A stretch of 64,000 bases of DNA from Planctomycetota bacterium. Lineage in GTDB: Bacteria > Planctomycetota > Planctomycetia > Gemmatales > HRBIN36. A program made the position numbers and the translations under genes. The notes beneath the pieces were generated by a model. The model ran no database searches. It was given only the letters and a program-made list of their open reading frames with translations, and was not told the DNA's origin. The stretch lies in assembly GCA_014584395.1 (NCBI GenBank), contig JACTMY010000018.1, positions 94,342-158,341 on the forward strand. The letters are read 5' to 3'. The stretch's first letter is position 1. The number at the start of each line of letters is the position of its first letter. Of the stretch, positions 24,606 through 33,654 are shown in pieces.

Positions 24606-26810
24606 CTATCCCGCTGCCATGGACGCGCTCGCTCCCCAAGCATGGTCCTGTGCATTTTGCAGCACGTCGTCGATGACTTTCAGCAATTGTTCGCCCGTGA
24701 AAGGCTTTTGCAAAAAGGCTTGCACTTTGTCGAGGGCCAAATCCTTGGTCCGCGTCGGCGTCCGCAAGCCGCTCATGGTGATGATTTTCAACTGGGGGTC
24801 CAAGGCGCGCATCTCATCGATGGCGGCTGGACCATCCATATGGGGCATCATCATGTCGAGCAAGACGGCGCCGATCTGGCCTTGGTGCTGTTGTAATTGC
24901 CTGACTCCGTCGCGGCCATCCTGGGCCGTCACGACGCGGTAGCCATGCCCTTCCAGGGTCAATCGAGCCGCTTCGATGATGTTGGATTCATCGTCGACGA
25001 CCAGAATCAACTGACCGGTTTGGGAGCGGGCGGGACCGGCGGCTTTGGGCGTCTCGGGCGTCTCGGCCAAGGCATCTTCCGCGGGGAGGTAAATGACGAA
25101 TTGCGTCCCCTGGCCCACCTCGCTGTAGACGTTGATCAAACCCCCATGGGATCGCACGATGCCGCGCACCGCGGACAAACCCAATCCGGTGCCCTTGCCT
25201 GTTTCCTTGGTGGTGAAGAAGGGGTCGAAAATCTTTTCGATGGCATCGGGGGGAATGCCGGTGCCCGTGTCGGTGATGGAGATCATAACGTACCGGCCGG
25301 GCTTGCCCTCGTGATGGGTGCGCAGGAATGGGGCGTCGATGTCCCGATTCTCGGCATGAAGGTTTAATTGCCCGCCTTCGGGCATGGCGTCCCTGGCGTT
25401 GATGGCTAGATTCATCAACACCTGGGAAAGCTGCGTCATGTCGCCCTTGACCGTCCACAAGTCCGGCTCCACGCGGAGGTCCAGATTGATGTTTTTCGGC
25501 AAGGTATGCTGCAGGATGCTGCCCACTTCCGCCATCAGATCCTGAACGCGCAAGGGAACATGCAATCGCTCGATCCCGCCCGTGAAAGTGAGCAGTTTTT
25601 TGACCATGGCCGCGCCGCGCTCCGCACTCATTTGCAGGGTGTTGAGAATGGCTTTGCGATCCAGCTCGGCCCGCTCTTGGCGGAGCAAGGTCACGGACAT
25701 CATGATGGGCGTCAACATGTTGTTGAGATCATGAGCGATGCCGCCGGCCAGAATGCCGATGCTTTCCAGCCGTTGGGCGCGCAGCAATTGTGCTTCGAGT
25801 TTGTTCTTCTCCGTCTCATCCATAATGAAACCGATCAACTTGTGGAACTGACCGGCATTTTCCTCTAGCGGCTGTCCTCGACTCATCACGTGCCGCAAGG
25901 TTCCATCGGCCCGCTTGATGCGAAACGCCAACTCCCAGGGTTGCCCCGTTCGCAGGCTTTCGGAGATGACCTGCTGAACGCGCGGCACATCTTCCTCATG
26001 CACATATTGGCGGATCATCGCCTCGGGTGGCAAAGGCCCTTCGCTTTTATCACGGCCCAGGATGACGAACAGTTCATCGGACCAATGATCCATACCCGAT
26101 TGCAGATGAATTTCAAAACTACCGATGTGGGCCAGTTCTTGGGCCTTGGCCAGCAGGGCCTCGCTGCGCCGCAAGGCTTCTTCGACCTGTTGCCTGGCCG
26201 TGATGTCGCGGACGATGGCGCTGTAGATTTTCTTGCCAGCCAATTCGGTCTGCGAAATCGAGACCTCGATGGGAAACTCCTCGCCGCTCTGGCGCAGCCC
26301 CTTGACGATTCCCAAGTGGGCCATCGTTCGCCGGCTCACTCCGGATGCGCCAAATTGCCGGACGTACTCCCCATGGACCGCTCGAAAACGGGGAGGGATC
26401 AATCGATCGAGGGGTTGCCCCATCATTTCCTCAGCCGAATAGCCAAATAATTTCTCCGCGGCTTGATTGAACAGGATGATCTCTTGCTGATCATTGATGG
26501 AAATGATCGCATCCATGGCGGAATCAAGAATATTCTCCAACTTCGCTTGGGACTGTCGAACATTCGCCTCGGCCATTCGTCGCTGCCAGCGCTCCAGATA
26601 CCAGCGTGAGCCGACCAATAAAAGCAGCAGAAAAACGGCCCCGTGAGCAAGGATTAAGGTCGTGGTGGTCGACCATCCAAAAAAGCTCATGCTTGGCTTA
26701 TTGGCCACCCAATTAAGCGTTAAAAACAGGCTCCATGAACTCAGAGCCGTGATGGACACAATCGTCCAATAGGCGGACTTGTGAAGCGATGGTGGTAGCT
26801 GTGAGCGCAT
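24606..26810 (-). CDS. Hybrid sensor histidine kinase (PAS-PAS-HisKA-HATPase-receiver)
   Basis: 734 residues. Two N-terminal membrane helices (about 12-36 and 48-70) with a very short outer loop. PAS domain 1 (about 88-205, ILDSAMDAIISINDQQEIIL) and PAS 2 (about 220-335). HisKA with the phospho-site in GGIAHDLNN (His360), then the ATPase with 'NLAINARDAMPEGG', DTGTGIPPDAIEKIFDPFFT and GTGLGLSAVRGI. A C-terminal receiver (about 605-725) has VVDDE and LLDMMMPHMDG. Small outer loop and PAS domains suggest sensing of a cytoplasmic or redox cue. The terminal receiver could act as a phosphate sink or relay toward the NtrC-type partner encoded just downstream. Confidence 0.94.
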   Translation of the reverse strand: MRSQLPPSLHKSAYWTIVSITALSSWSLFLTLNWVANKPSMSFFGWSTTTTLILAHGAVFLLLLLVGSRWYLERWQRRMAEANVRQSQAKLENILDSAMDAIISINDQQEIILFNQAAEKLFGYSAEEMMGQPLDRLIPPRFRAVHGEYVRQFGASGVSRRTMAHLGIVKGLRQSGEEFPIEVSISQTELAGKKIYSAIVRDITARQQVEEALRRSEALLAKAQELAHIGSFEIHLQSGMDHWSDELFVILGRDKSEGPLPPEAMIRQYVHEEDVPRVQQVISESLRTGQPWELAFRIKRADGTLRHVMSRGQPLEENAGQFHKLIGFIMDETEKNKLEAQLLRAQRLESIGILAGGIAHDLNNMLTPIMMSVTLLRQERAELDRKAILNTLQMSAERGAAMVKKLLTFTGGIERLHVPLRVQDLMAEVGSILQHTLPKNINLDLRVEPDLWTVKGDMTQLSQVLMNLAINARDAMPEGGQLNLHAENRDIDAPFLRTHHEGKPGRYVMISITDTGTGIPPDAIEKIFDPFFTTKETGKGTGLGLSAVRGIVRSHGGLINVYSEVGQGTQFVIYLPAEDALAETPETPKAAGPARSQTGQLILVVDDESNIIEAARLTLEGHGYRVVTAQDGRDGVRQLQQHQGQIGAVLLDMMMPHMDGPAAIDEMRALDPQLKIITMSGLRTPTRTKDLALDKVQAFLQKPFTGEQLLKVIDDVLQNAQDHAWGASASMAAG

Positions 26811-27080
26811 GAATCATGTCGCGCGGTAGGTTGGACAATTCGTTAGCAATATGGCTAATTATAAGCCAATCCATTTAAGAATTCCCCTGTGAAATGACCG
26901 CAAATTTAGCATTTGAACGCACATGAGGATGCTACCAAGTGACTTAACCGCACTTCAAAATTTCGAGTTAACGGCACGTCATGTGCTCAATGAGTTGGTA
27001 GGAACGGAATGTTAATGCTCCTACTTCATAGGATTTTCAACCCAATCAATTAACTGGATCGTTCCGGCAGAGGGATGGCC

Positions 27081-27335
27081 ATGATCCCTGATAACCCTTC
27101 CCCAATGGTGAACAAGGATAATTCCCAAATGATACGTGAATTGCAAGAAAAGCTACGGCGCAGACTGGCTAGCTTGGGCAAACAAATCGAGATTCAGTGG
27201 CAGAATGATTACGTGGTGTTGCATGGCCGCGTTCGCAGTTATTACGACAAGCAGCGCGTCCAAGAAGCCGTGAAATCAAGTTGTTCCCTTCCCAAGGTCC
27301 TGAACAAGATCATCGTGGAACCGAGTTCTTGTTAG
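27081..27335 (+). CDS. Small BON-domain-like protein
   Basis: 84 residues. Two ATGs are in frame; AGAGGG lies directly against the one at 27075 but seven bases from 27081, so 27081 is used. The core 'IEIQWQNDYVVLHGRVRSYY' followed by 'QRVQEAVKSS' and 'KVLNKIIV' matches one BON repeat, a small alpha/beta fold that binds phospholipid or other ligands. There is no signal peptide, unlike classical OsmY-type BON proteins, so it is likely cytoplasmic. It is followed after 9 bases by another small gene, probably in one operon. Confidence 0.65.
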   Translation: MIPDNPSPMVNKDNSQMIRELQEKLRRRLASLGKQIEIQWQNDYVVLHGRVRSYYDKQRVQEAVKSSCSLPKVLNKIIVEPSSC

Positions 27336-27344
27336 GGGGATTGG

Positions 27345-27752
27345 ATGCTGACCATGCCGCGTTCGATTCAAGCCATTGAACAGCTATTCTTTCAAGCCGT
27401 GGGTCAGTGGCGCGGCTGTCAATGGACAACTCATTTCGGCAGTCGAGATCTCAATTTAGAAGACCTCAATTCCGCACAGGCCCGTATTGTGGCCCAGGCT
27501 ACGTCCGGCGAGGAAGCTTCGCAGTGGTACTCGGCATCGCGATGGCTGAAGGAAGTCGAAACGGATGCCCAAGCCGCTGAAAATGAAGCCATCCGGGCCA
27601 TGGGATTCTTGCGGCAAGGTCAATGGAGTTCCGCGCTGGATCATTTTCGCATCGCCTATTTGCTCGAGCAAAAATACCGCCCATCGAAAGTTTGGTTTCC
27701 GCTTTACCAGACGCTTCGCGACATGATGTCGCAAAACGGCCAACTGGAGTGA
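27345..27752 (+). CDS. Conserved small helical protein, unknown function
   Basis: 135 residues, with TTAGGGGGATTGG before the ATG. The second half, 'AIRAMGFLRQGQWSSALDHF' and 'IAYLLEQKYRPSKVWFPL', resembles a single TPR-like helix pair; the first half has no recognised pattern. No signal peptide or membrane segment. It lies 9 bases after the BON-like gene and converges on the cbb3 operon, ending 53 bases from it. Coding nature is supported by position, ribosome binding site and the same wobble-base preferences as the neighbours. Confidence 0.6.
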   Translation: MLTMPRSIQAIEQLFFQAVGQWRGCQWTTHFGSRDLNLEDLNSAQARIVAQATSGEEASQWYSASRWLKEVETDAQAAENEAIRAMGFLRQGQWSSALDHFRIAYLLEQKYRPSKVWFPLYQTLRDMMSQNGQLE

Positions 27753-27805
27753 CCCGGTCCCAAACGGACTGCCACCCTTGCCTCTTGATGCTTGATGTCC
27801 GCACA

Positions 27806-28579
27806 TTACCGTTGATTTGGCTCATGCCTTTCTGTTGGCCGGCTCGACTTCGGGCAAACCGGTCCGTGGGGATGACAAAAGAACATGTCACCCGAAATCG
27901 CGGCAGGGTTTTGATGGAACAGCCAGCCGCGATAGATGGACCAGAATCCCGTCGCGATCACGCACACGGCTGCAATCTGCAGGACATGACGCCGCCAAAC
28001 CAGGGTGAGGCATCCTGCCCCCAAGCCAACCAAGGCTAAAATGGGGATGGTTCCCAGGCCAAAGGCGAACATGGTCAGGCCGCCATGGAGCGGATGCCCT
28101 CGGCTGGCAGCCAAGGCAAGAAAGGCATACACCAAGCCGCAGGGGAGAAACCCATTGATCATGCCGCCAAGAAAGTGATGGCTCGAACGCGTTGAGCGCA
28201 GCAAGGAAGCATACATCCCAGGGACGAGGCATCCCGCATTGTCTCGGCTTCCCCTGCCTGGAGCAGGCAGCCAACGGGCCGCCCATAAGCCTTCCACCAC
28301 CAGCAACGCCCCAGCCACGACGCACAACCAAGCTTGTAGTTGAATCACGGAGGAGATGGAGCGGGTTAAATAGGCGCCGAGAAAGCCGGCCAAGAAGCCC
28401 CCGGCGGTGTAGGTGAAGACGCGCCCCAAGCCATAACCGACCTGCCGAACCAGTTGCCTGGGCCATGGTTGGTCCGTCGTGCCGAGAGCCAAGACAAACC
28501 CGCCGCACATCCCCACGCAATGGGCAGACCCGAGGACGCCTCCGAAGAACACCAACAAATATCCAAGATAGGCTTCCAT
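27806..28579 (-). CDS. Sulfite exporter TauE/SafE-like membrane protein of the cbb3 operon
   Basis: 257 residues with about six membrane helices. The motifs SAHCVGMCGGF (near residue 18) and 'GMINGFLPCGLVYAFLALAA' mark the TauE/SafE-like (UreH/CcdA-related) family that is regularly encoded with cbb3 oxidases and their copper ATPase; it is thought to help copper or thiol handling during oxidase assembly. The ATG at 28579 overlaps the TAA of the P-type ATPase gene (TAATG), so translation is coupled. The His/Cys-rich tail (MFFCHPHGPVC) could bind metal. It is the last gene of the operon. Confidence 0.82.
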   Translation of the reverse strand: MEAYLGYLLVFFGGVLGSAHCVGMCGGFVLALGTTDQPWPRQLVRQVGYGLGRVFTYTAGGFLAGFLGAYLTRSISSVIQLQAWLCVVAGALLVVEGLWAARWLPAPGRGSRDNAGCLVPGMYASLLRSTRSSHHFLGGMINGFLPCGLVYAFLALAASRGHPLHGGLTMFAFGLGTIPILALVGLGAGCLTLVWRRHVLQIAAVCVIATGFWSIYRGWLFHQNPAAISGDMFFCHPHGPVCPKSSRPTERHEPNQR

Positions 28580-30828
28580 TACGACCTCGCCTGGGCCATG
28601 GCGTCCTCGATTTCGCGCTTCCATGCCGCGCGCTGCTCTTCCACTCCAGATGCCGCTTCGGCAAGTGCCGTTTCAGCAGCAATTTCCTCGGCCGCTTGAT
28701 GCGAAGCGGACCGCAAGCGCATGGAATTCATCACGACGAAGAGGCTGCTTAGCACCATCGCCACGGATGCCCAAATGGGATTGAGCCACCCCATGCTGGC
28801 CAACCCCAAACCGCCGACGTTGTAAATGAACGCCCAGAATAAATTTTGCCGTACGATGCGGACCGTGTCGCGGGAGTGGTCGAAAAGCCAAGGCAAACGA
28901 TCCAATCGATCGCTCAGCAGGCAGACGTCGGCCGTGTCCCGGGCCAGGTCCGTCCCGCATCCCATGGCCAGGCCCACGTCGCTCGAGGCCAGAGCCGGGG
29001 CATCGTTCAACCCGTCGCCCACCATGGCCACGGGTCCATGGCGATCTCTCAGTTCGTTTAATGCGGCCACTTTCTCCGTCGGCAGCAATTCCCCCCTGAC
29101 GGGCACGTCCCACGTTTGCGCCAGGACCTCCGCGCGCCGGCGATGATCCCCGGTTAAAACCACCACCTGCAAGCCCTGTTGCTTCAAGGCATCCAGGGTC
29201 GTTTGCGCATCGCCGCGCACGGTTTCGCGGAAAACAAACAGGGCCAGCAATCTCCCCGACCTGCTCAACCAAACCACGGGTTGGCCAAGCTCTTCCGCTC
29301 GATGCCAGGCTTGATGCAGCGCTTCAGGGATGTCTTCATCCGGTGGACACACCCAGGCCAGGTTGCCCAAGCGAACCTCATCGCCCGCGTCCCGCACATG
29401 CCAGCGCATCCCTTGCCCCGGCACGGATTGTAAATGCCCATCTTCATCGCCAAGGTCGGAGGCTTGAGCCACTCCTTTTTCCGCACATCTGCGCGCCAAC
29501 GCCCTGGCCAAGGGATGATTGGACCGATGCGCCAACCGAATCGTCCATGTCCAGATTTCACTCTCCCTGGCTGCATCAACCAGATGAATCGATTCGATTT
29601 CAGGCTCACCGGTCGTCAGCGTGCCGGTTTTGTCGAAGGCCGCGACGCGAACCTGGGCGAGCCGTTCCAGGGCATCGCCGTTGCGCAGCAAAATCTGCCG
29701 CTGCACGGCTTGCCCCATCGCGGACCATAACGCCAGGGGCGTGGCAATCCCCAAAGCGCAAGGGCATGCGATCAAGACCACGGCGAGCCCCGTCATGATC
29801 CCATGTTCGATCCCGCGGGTGCAACCATGAAACGCGGTCGCCGCGATGGCCAAGACCACGACGCCCGGGAGAAAAAAGGAAGTCACCCGATCCGCCAGCC
29901 GTTGATAGGCACTCTTGGCGAACAAGGCTTGGCGAACCCAATGGACGAATCGTCCCAAGGTTCCTTCTTGGGCCGACGTGGTGACGTCGAGGAGAAGCTC
30001 CGTTTCCAAGTTCAGCGACCCTGCGGGGACGACGTCGCCAGGCTCATAGCGGCGCGGGGTGGATTCGCCCGTCAAGAGTTGTTGATCCACCATGGCCGCG
30101 GCGCCGGTCAATCGCCCATCACAAGGAAGGCGCTCCCCGGCCAGGAGTCGAAGGCGATCACCCGCTTGAATCTCCGCCAAGGGCACCATGGATTCGGATA
30201 AGCCCATGACGCGCCGGGCATGCGTGGGAAGGAGTTGATCGAGCTTCGCCAGGGCGGCGGTGATGCGATGCTTCCCTGAAGCCTCAAGCCAGCGTCCCAG
30301 CGTCACACACACGAGCACGACGCAGCCGACTTCAAAATAGACGGCTCCCTCGTGCCGCAGGGTCGAAATCAAGGAGTAGACATAAGCCGCCGCCACGCCC
30401 AGGACCATGAGCAGGTCCATCGCGATTTGCCGATGCCGCAGTCCTTGCCAGGCGTTGACCCACAGGGGCAGCCCCAGGAGCCACAAGACCGGGAAAGCCA
30501 GGAAGGCCACGGTATAGCGCAGGAGGTCGGTGAACATGCTCGACCAGGGATCGGCTTGATCCCCGCCGTAGATCTCGGGGGACCACAGAACCATGGTCAG
30601 CATGACGACGTTGAGCGTGAAGAAAATGGCCAAGCCGAGCTTGGTCAGTTGATAGGTGTGCTGGCCCTCTTCCCCTCGGCTGAGCGTCACCTGATAGGCG
30701 AATCGGCAGCCAAAGCAACAATAGCGCGGCTCCTGGGGCTGCTCCGTCCTTGGCTCGCTTTCTCCCAGCGGGAGGCCGCAGTAGTGGCAAACCGGCGGAG
30801 AACAGGCCATGACCCGCGCGGGCTTCAT
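28579..30828 (-). CDS. ccoI: Heavy-metal-translocating P-type ATPase, CcoI-like
   Basis: 749 residues. The N-terminus has CHYCGLPLG and YCCFGCRFAYQ, the cysteine-rich head of the CcoI/FixI group rather than a classical GMTCxxC domain. Eight membrane helices, the transport motif ACPCALG (about 352-358), phosphorylation site DKTGTLTTGE (D about 398), 'HRSNHPLARALA' and MVGDGLNDAPAL are all present. This class exports copper to the periplasmic side for cbb3 oxidase assembly. Its ATG overlaps the stop of the small upstream gene (ATGA). Genomic place inside the cbb3 operon supports the CcoI role over general copper detoxification. Confidence 0.9.
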   Translation of the reverse strand: MKPARVMACSPPVCHYCGLPLGESEPRTEQPQEPRYCCFGCRFAYQVTLSRGEEGQHTYQLTKLGLAIFFTLNVVMLTMVLWSPEIYGGDQADPWSSMFTDLLRYTVAFLAFPVLWLLGLPLWVNAWQGLRHRQIAMDLLMVLGVAAAYVYSLISTLRHEGAVYFEVGCVVLVCVTLGRWLEASGKHRITAALAKLDQLLPTHARRVMGLSESMVPLAEIQAGDRLRLLAGERLPCDGRLTGAAAMVDQQLLTGESTPRRYEPGDVVPAGSLNLETELLLDVTTSAQEGTLGRFVHWVRQALFAKSAYQRLADRVTSFFLPGVVVLAIAATAFHGCTRGIEHGIMTGLAVVLIACPCALGIATPLALWSAMGQAVQRQILLRNGDALERLAQVRVAAFDKTGTLTTGEPEIESIHLVDAARESEIWTWTIRLAHRSNHPLARALARRCAEKGVAQASDLGDEDGHLQSVPGQGMRWHVRDAGDEVRLGNLAWVCPPDEDIPEALHQAWHRAEELGQPVVWLSRSGRLLALFVFRETVRGDAQTTLDALKQQGLQVVVLTGDHRRRAEVLAQTWDVPVRGELLPTEKVAALNELRDRHGPVAMVGDGLNDAPALASSDVGLAMGCGTDLARDTADVCLLSDRLDRLPWLFDHSRDTVRIVRQNLFWAFIYNVGGLGLASMGWLNPIWASVAMVLSSLFVVMNSMRLRSASHQAAEEIAAETALAEAASGVEEQRAAWKREIEDAMAQARS

Positions 30829-31007
30829 GGAGGTGAAACCAATTCCTGTTGCATGGTAGGGAAGAGGTATTTAATCGTGTAATAAGCGGTCAACAACCAG
30901 AAGCTGATCCAAATCAAATGAATGTACCAAGGAATCTCATAGCCGGAGTAGTCCAACTGCTGATATTCTTGTTGGGCGTTTTGCATTTCTTGATCGTGAT
31001 CGGTCAT
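30825..31007 (-). CDS. Small single-pass membrane protein of the cbb3 operon
   Basis: 60 residues: a polar, Gln-rich N-terminus (MQNAQQEYQQLDYSGYEIPW), one membrane helix (IHLIWISFWLLTAYYTIKYLF), and a short tail. Size and place recall the small accessory subunits of cbb3 oxidase (CcoQ, CcoS), but sequence similarity to either is not clear, so no symbol is given. It is coupled to the ATPase gene by ATGA and follows the 166-residue membrane protein after 41 bases. Confidence 0.65.
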   Translation of the reverse strand: MTDHDQEMQNAQQEYQQLDYSGYEIPWYIHLIWISFWLLTAYYTIKYLFPTMQQELVSPP

Positions 31008-31048
31008 TGATCTTGGCTCCTACGTGGATGAAGGCGAAGGCTCATGAT

Positions 31049-31549
31049 TTAAATGGCGTGGCTTCCCATCGGGGGATGCAGCGCCGTTGGCACCTGGGCG
31101 GCCCGTTCCATTTCATCCAACACCCATTCCTTTTCCAACATGTCCCGTTTGGGTTTCTCAATGTCTCGAAACATGCCATGCAAGATGGCGGCGCAAAAGA
31201 GCAGGAAAAAGCCAATGCTCACGAGCAGATAATTCAGCACGGGCACCATGGCGAACCCGCCATCCGCCGCTTCGTCCTCGGTCAGCCGCTTGTGCCTGCC
31301 TTCCTGGGACGCCGAAGCTAGAGCGATTGCTTCTTCCTCGACGTGGGCTTTTCGGATGGCCTCGTCCAATTGGGCCTTTCGTTCGGTCGGCGATTTCTCC
31401 CGATACCCCTCCCAAAGGCACACCAGTTCGCGGAATTTCGAACCGAAACCGTAACCCGCGGGGATCAAGATGAGCAGCGCCAGCATCAGATGCACCACGA
31501 TCCAAACGCGTGAATGGCTGGAGCGCGGCGAAGGAACAGGTTCGCTCAT
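31049..31549 (-). CDS. Two-helix membrane protein of the cbb3 operon, unknown function
   Basis: 166 residues with two membrane helices (about 15-36, VWIVVHLMLALLILIPAGYG; and about 103-127, YLLVSIGFFLLFCAAILHGM). Between them lies a charged, helix-forming stretch (about 45-95). No heme motif (CxxCH) is present, so it does not replace CcoP, and it does not clearly match FixH. Its ATG overlaps the ccoO stop by four bases. Position suggests an oxidase subunit or assembly factor. Confidence 0.65.
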   Translation of the reverse strand: MSEPVPSPRSSHSRVWIVVHLMLALLILIPAGYGFGSKFRELVCLWEGYREKSPTERKAQLDEAIRKAHVEEEAIALASASQEGRHKRLTEDEAADGGFAMVPVLNYLLVSIGFFLLFCAAILHGMFRDIEKPKRDMLEKEWVLDEMERAAQVPTALHPPMGSHAI

Positions 31550-32211
31550 TGGTCGCCCTCCGAGATGGCCTGTCCTTGCGATTTATACTGCGTGAAATAG
31601 TTGGGCATCCAGGAGCCAAGCCACTGCATGTAAGTGATGAGCGCCAACCCGCGGTCGTTGGGCTTCAAGGGCGAGCCTTCGAAAAACCACTTGTATTCCG
31701 GCATCACGGAATCCGGCGCAAGGGATTGGGGTTTGAAGAAATGGGCCGCGTGCCAATCGTTGGACCGCCGTCCGCCCTCGCGGATCAAATCCGGCCCCAC
31801 GCGGCGGGTGCCGAACATCACCGGCCGTTGCAATTCGTTTTGATATTCCCAGCTTTTCGAGACCGGCCCCCAGCGTTCCATCTCGCGGGACACGGGCCGC
31901 ACGAATTGGCTATGGCAATGCCAGCACCCTTCTCCCGTATAGACTTTCAAGCCGTACCGAATGGTTTCGGCGCACTTTGCCGCTTCGTTTTCGGGAGTGA
32001 GTTCGCCGATGTACTTCTTGAACGGTTCGGGGTAGCGCGTTTGCAGGTCCCGAAATTGGATGAGGATGTTGCGGTTAACCATCTCGATGGCCTTCTTTTC
32101 GGGATACTTGTCCGCGTACATCAAGATCGGGACCAGCCCCGAGGCCACGAAGGCCAGGGCGAAAAACCCGACGCCCGCGATGAAGAAGATGCCACTGCGA
32201 CTTTCAAACAT
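31546..32211 (-). CDS. ccoO: cbb3-type cytochrome c oxidase subunit II, mono-heme
   Basis: 221 residues. One N-terminal membrane anchor (about 8-31) and a periplasmic cytochrome c domain with the heme site EGCWHCHSQF, the distal ligand region GTRRVGPDLIREGGR, and 'SVMPEYKWFFEG' carrying the methionine ligand. These are CcoO/FixO signatures. It passes electrons to the CcoN core. It lies 51 bases downstream of ccoN and overlaps the next gene by four bases. Because no CcoP (diheme) gene is nearby, this may be the only cytochrome c subunit made from the operon. Confidence 0.92.
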   Translation of the reverse strand: MFESRSGIFFIAGVGFFALAFVASGLVPILMYADKYPEKKAIEMVNRNILIQFRDLQTRYPEPFKKYIGELTPENEAAKCAETIRYGLKVYTGEGCWHCHSQFVRPVSREMERWGPVSKSWEYQNELQRPVMFGTRRVGPDLIREGGRRSNDWHAAHFFKPQSLAPDSVMPEYKWFFEGSPLKPNDRGLALITYMQWLGSWMPNYFTQYKSQGQAISEGDQ

Positions 32212-32262
32212 GCTCGTACCTCTTGTCGAAAATCGGACCTTTCAGCTGCCGCCGCGCCGCGC

Positions 32263-33654
32263 TCAGGCTCCGGGAGCCTTGACGGTGCGCCGCGAGAGCA
32301 AGTAGGTGCGGTACAAGTTGTAGGCAAAGCACACTTGACCCGCGATGATGATCAGCCCGGCCGCAATGCGCACCATCCAAAACGGCATGGAGATGCGAAT
32401 CGACTCTTCCCACAGGTCGAGCGTCGCCCAGGAGAAGCCCTGGAACACGCCGACGAGAATGAGAGCGGAGATCATCAGCGTCAGACCGATCGTGGAGAGC
32501 CAGTAATGCCATTCCAGCAGCCGCGTGCTGTACCATTCGGTTTGCCAGATTCTCGGGAACAGATAGACCATCATGCCGAACTGCCAGAAGACGAAGACGC
32601 CGAACATGACCATGTGGGCGTGGCCGACGACCCAGTCGCTGAAGTGGATGATGGCCTGAAAGGTCAGGGTCGTCTGAAACGCGCACTGCAGGCAGGTGAG
32701 AAAATAGAAGACCATGCCGGTGTAAAACCAGCGAATGGGCAGATTCTTGAAAGCGGACCAACTGCTCCCCCAGATCGTGCCGAAGAAATTGATGATGACC
32801 GTGGTCACCACGAATTCGACCGCGATCGTGGAGATCACGGCCCCATATTGCAGGAACATGGGGATCGGCGTGTAGAGGAAGTGATGGATGCCCGTCAACG
32901 GGTAGAAAAAGGCTAGACCCCAGAAACCGACCAGCGACAAGGCATGGCTCCACATGGGCTTCTTGAGGATGATGGGCACGAAATAGTACATCAACCCCCA
33001 GCCCAGGGGCGTGACGAACAGGCCCACCAGGTCGTGAATGAACATCCCGCCGATGGCCCCCGCCCCCACGCCGCAGATCAGATATTCGGGGAGGAAGTTG
33101 CCCATGGCATAGGTGAGATTGGTCCAGACGAAGGCGGCGATGAAATACCATAAGCTGACGTACATCGGCCCCTTCATTTTCATGATCGGCGTCATGAAAT
33201 TGATCGCCACCAGCACCAACCCCGCTTGCGCCAGCGGATCGATCCAAACGGGGGTCTCGCCCCATTCCAATCCTTGAGCCTGCCCGAAGAGGATGCCCAC
33301 CGCCGTGCTGAGAACGACGACTTGCCAGGCCAGGAAGATGAACCAACTGAGCTTGACGCTCAGCACGGGCTTCAGCGTCAACCGGGGCACGGCCCAATGC
33401 AAGGCGCCTAGGAATGCATTGGCGATAAAGCCGTAGGCGATCGCATTGGTGTGAATCATCCGCCAGCGGCCAGGCGAAAAGAACTCGATGCCCTTGAGCG
33501 GATTGAGGTCCGTCAATTGCAAGGCCATGATCAGTCCGCCCGTCAACGAGGCGAACATATAGACAATGGCCGCCACGAAGTACAAACCGACCAGGCGATG
33601 CAACACCAGCCTCGTTCCCGGCTGCGCGTCGGGAGGAAGTGGAGTTTCCGTCAT
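32263..33654 (-). CDS. ccoN: cbb3-type cytochrome c oxidase subunit I
   Basis: 463 residues with about twelve membrane helices. Heme and copper ligands are visible: 'MIHTNAIAYGFIANAFLGAL' (helix II His), GIHHF (Cu-site histidines) and WVVGHAHMVMFG (helix X histidines). 'YFVPIILKKPMWSHALSLVG' also fits the C-type oxidase family. It is the catalytic, oxygen-reducing and proton-pumping core of a high-affinity terminal oxidase. The ATG at 33654 overlaps the stop of the upstream membrane protein gene (ATGA), which fixes the start; the in-frame extension to 33753 is not used. Confidence 0.95.
   Translation of the reverse strand: MTETPLPPDAQPGTRLVLHRLVGLYFVAAIVYMFASLTGGLIMALQLTDLNPLKGIEFFSPGRWRMIHTNAIAYGFIANAFLGALHWAVPRLTLKPVLSVKLSWFIFLAWQVVVLSTAVGILFGQAQGLEWGETPVWIDPLAQAGLVLVAINFMTPIMKMKGPMYVSLWYFIAAFVWTNLTYAMGNFLPEYLICGVGAGAIGGMFIHDLVGLFVTPLGWGLMYYFVPIILKKPMWSHALSLVGFWGLAFFYPLTGIHHFLYTPIPMFLQYGAVISTIAVEFVVTTVIINFFGTIWGSSWSAFKNLPIRWFYTGMVFYFLTCLQCAFQTTLTFQAIIHFSDWVVGHAHMVMFGVFVFWQFGMMVYLFPRIWQTEWYSTRLLEWHYWLSTIGLTLMISALILVGVFQGFSWATLDLWEESIRISMPFWMVRIAAGLIIIAGQVCFAYNLYRTYLLSRRTVKAPGA

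Noticed and set aside
14550-27025. Shared 12-base word ATGCTCCTACTT in two intergenic regions (about 14550 and 27014)
   Set aside because: Many chance 12-base matches are expected in a 64 kb sequence, and the surrounding bases do not match.
31510-32916. A 468-codon plus-strand frame across ccoO and ccoN
   Set aside because: The minus-strand oxidase genes have heme and copper motifs; the plus-strand product is low-complexity Asp/His/Arg text.
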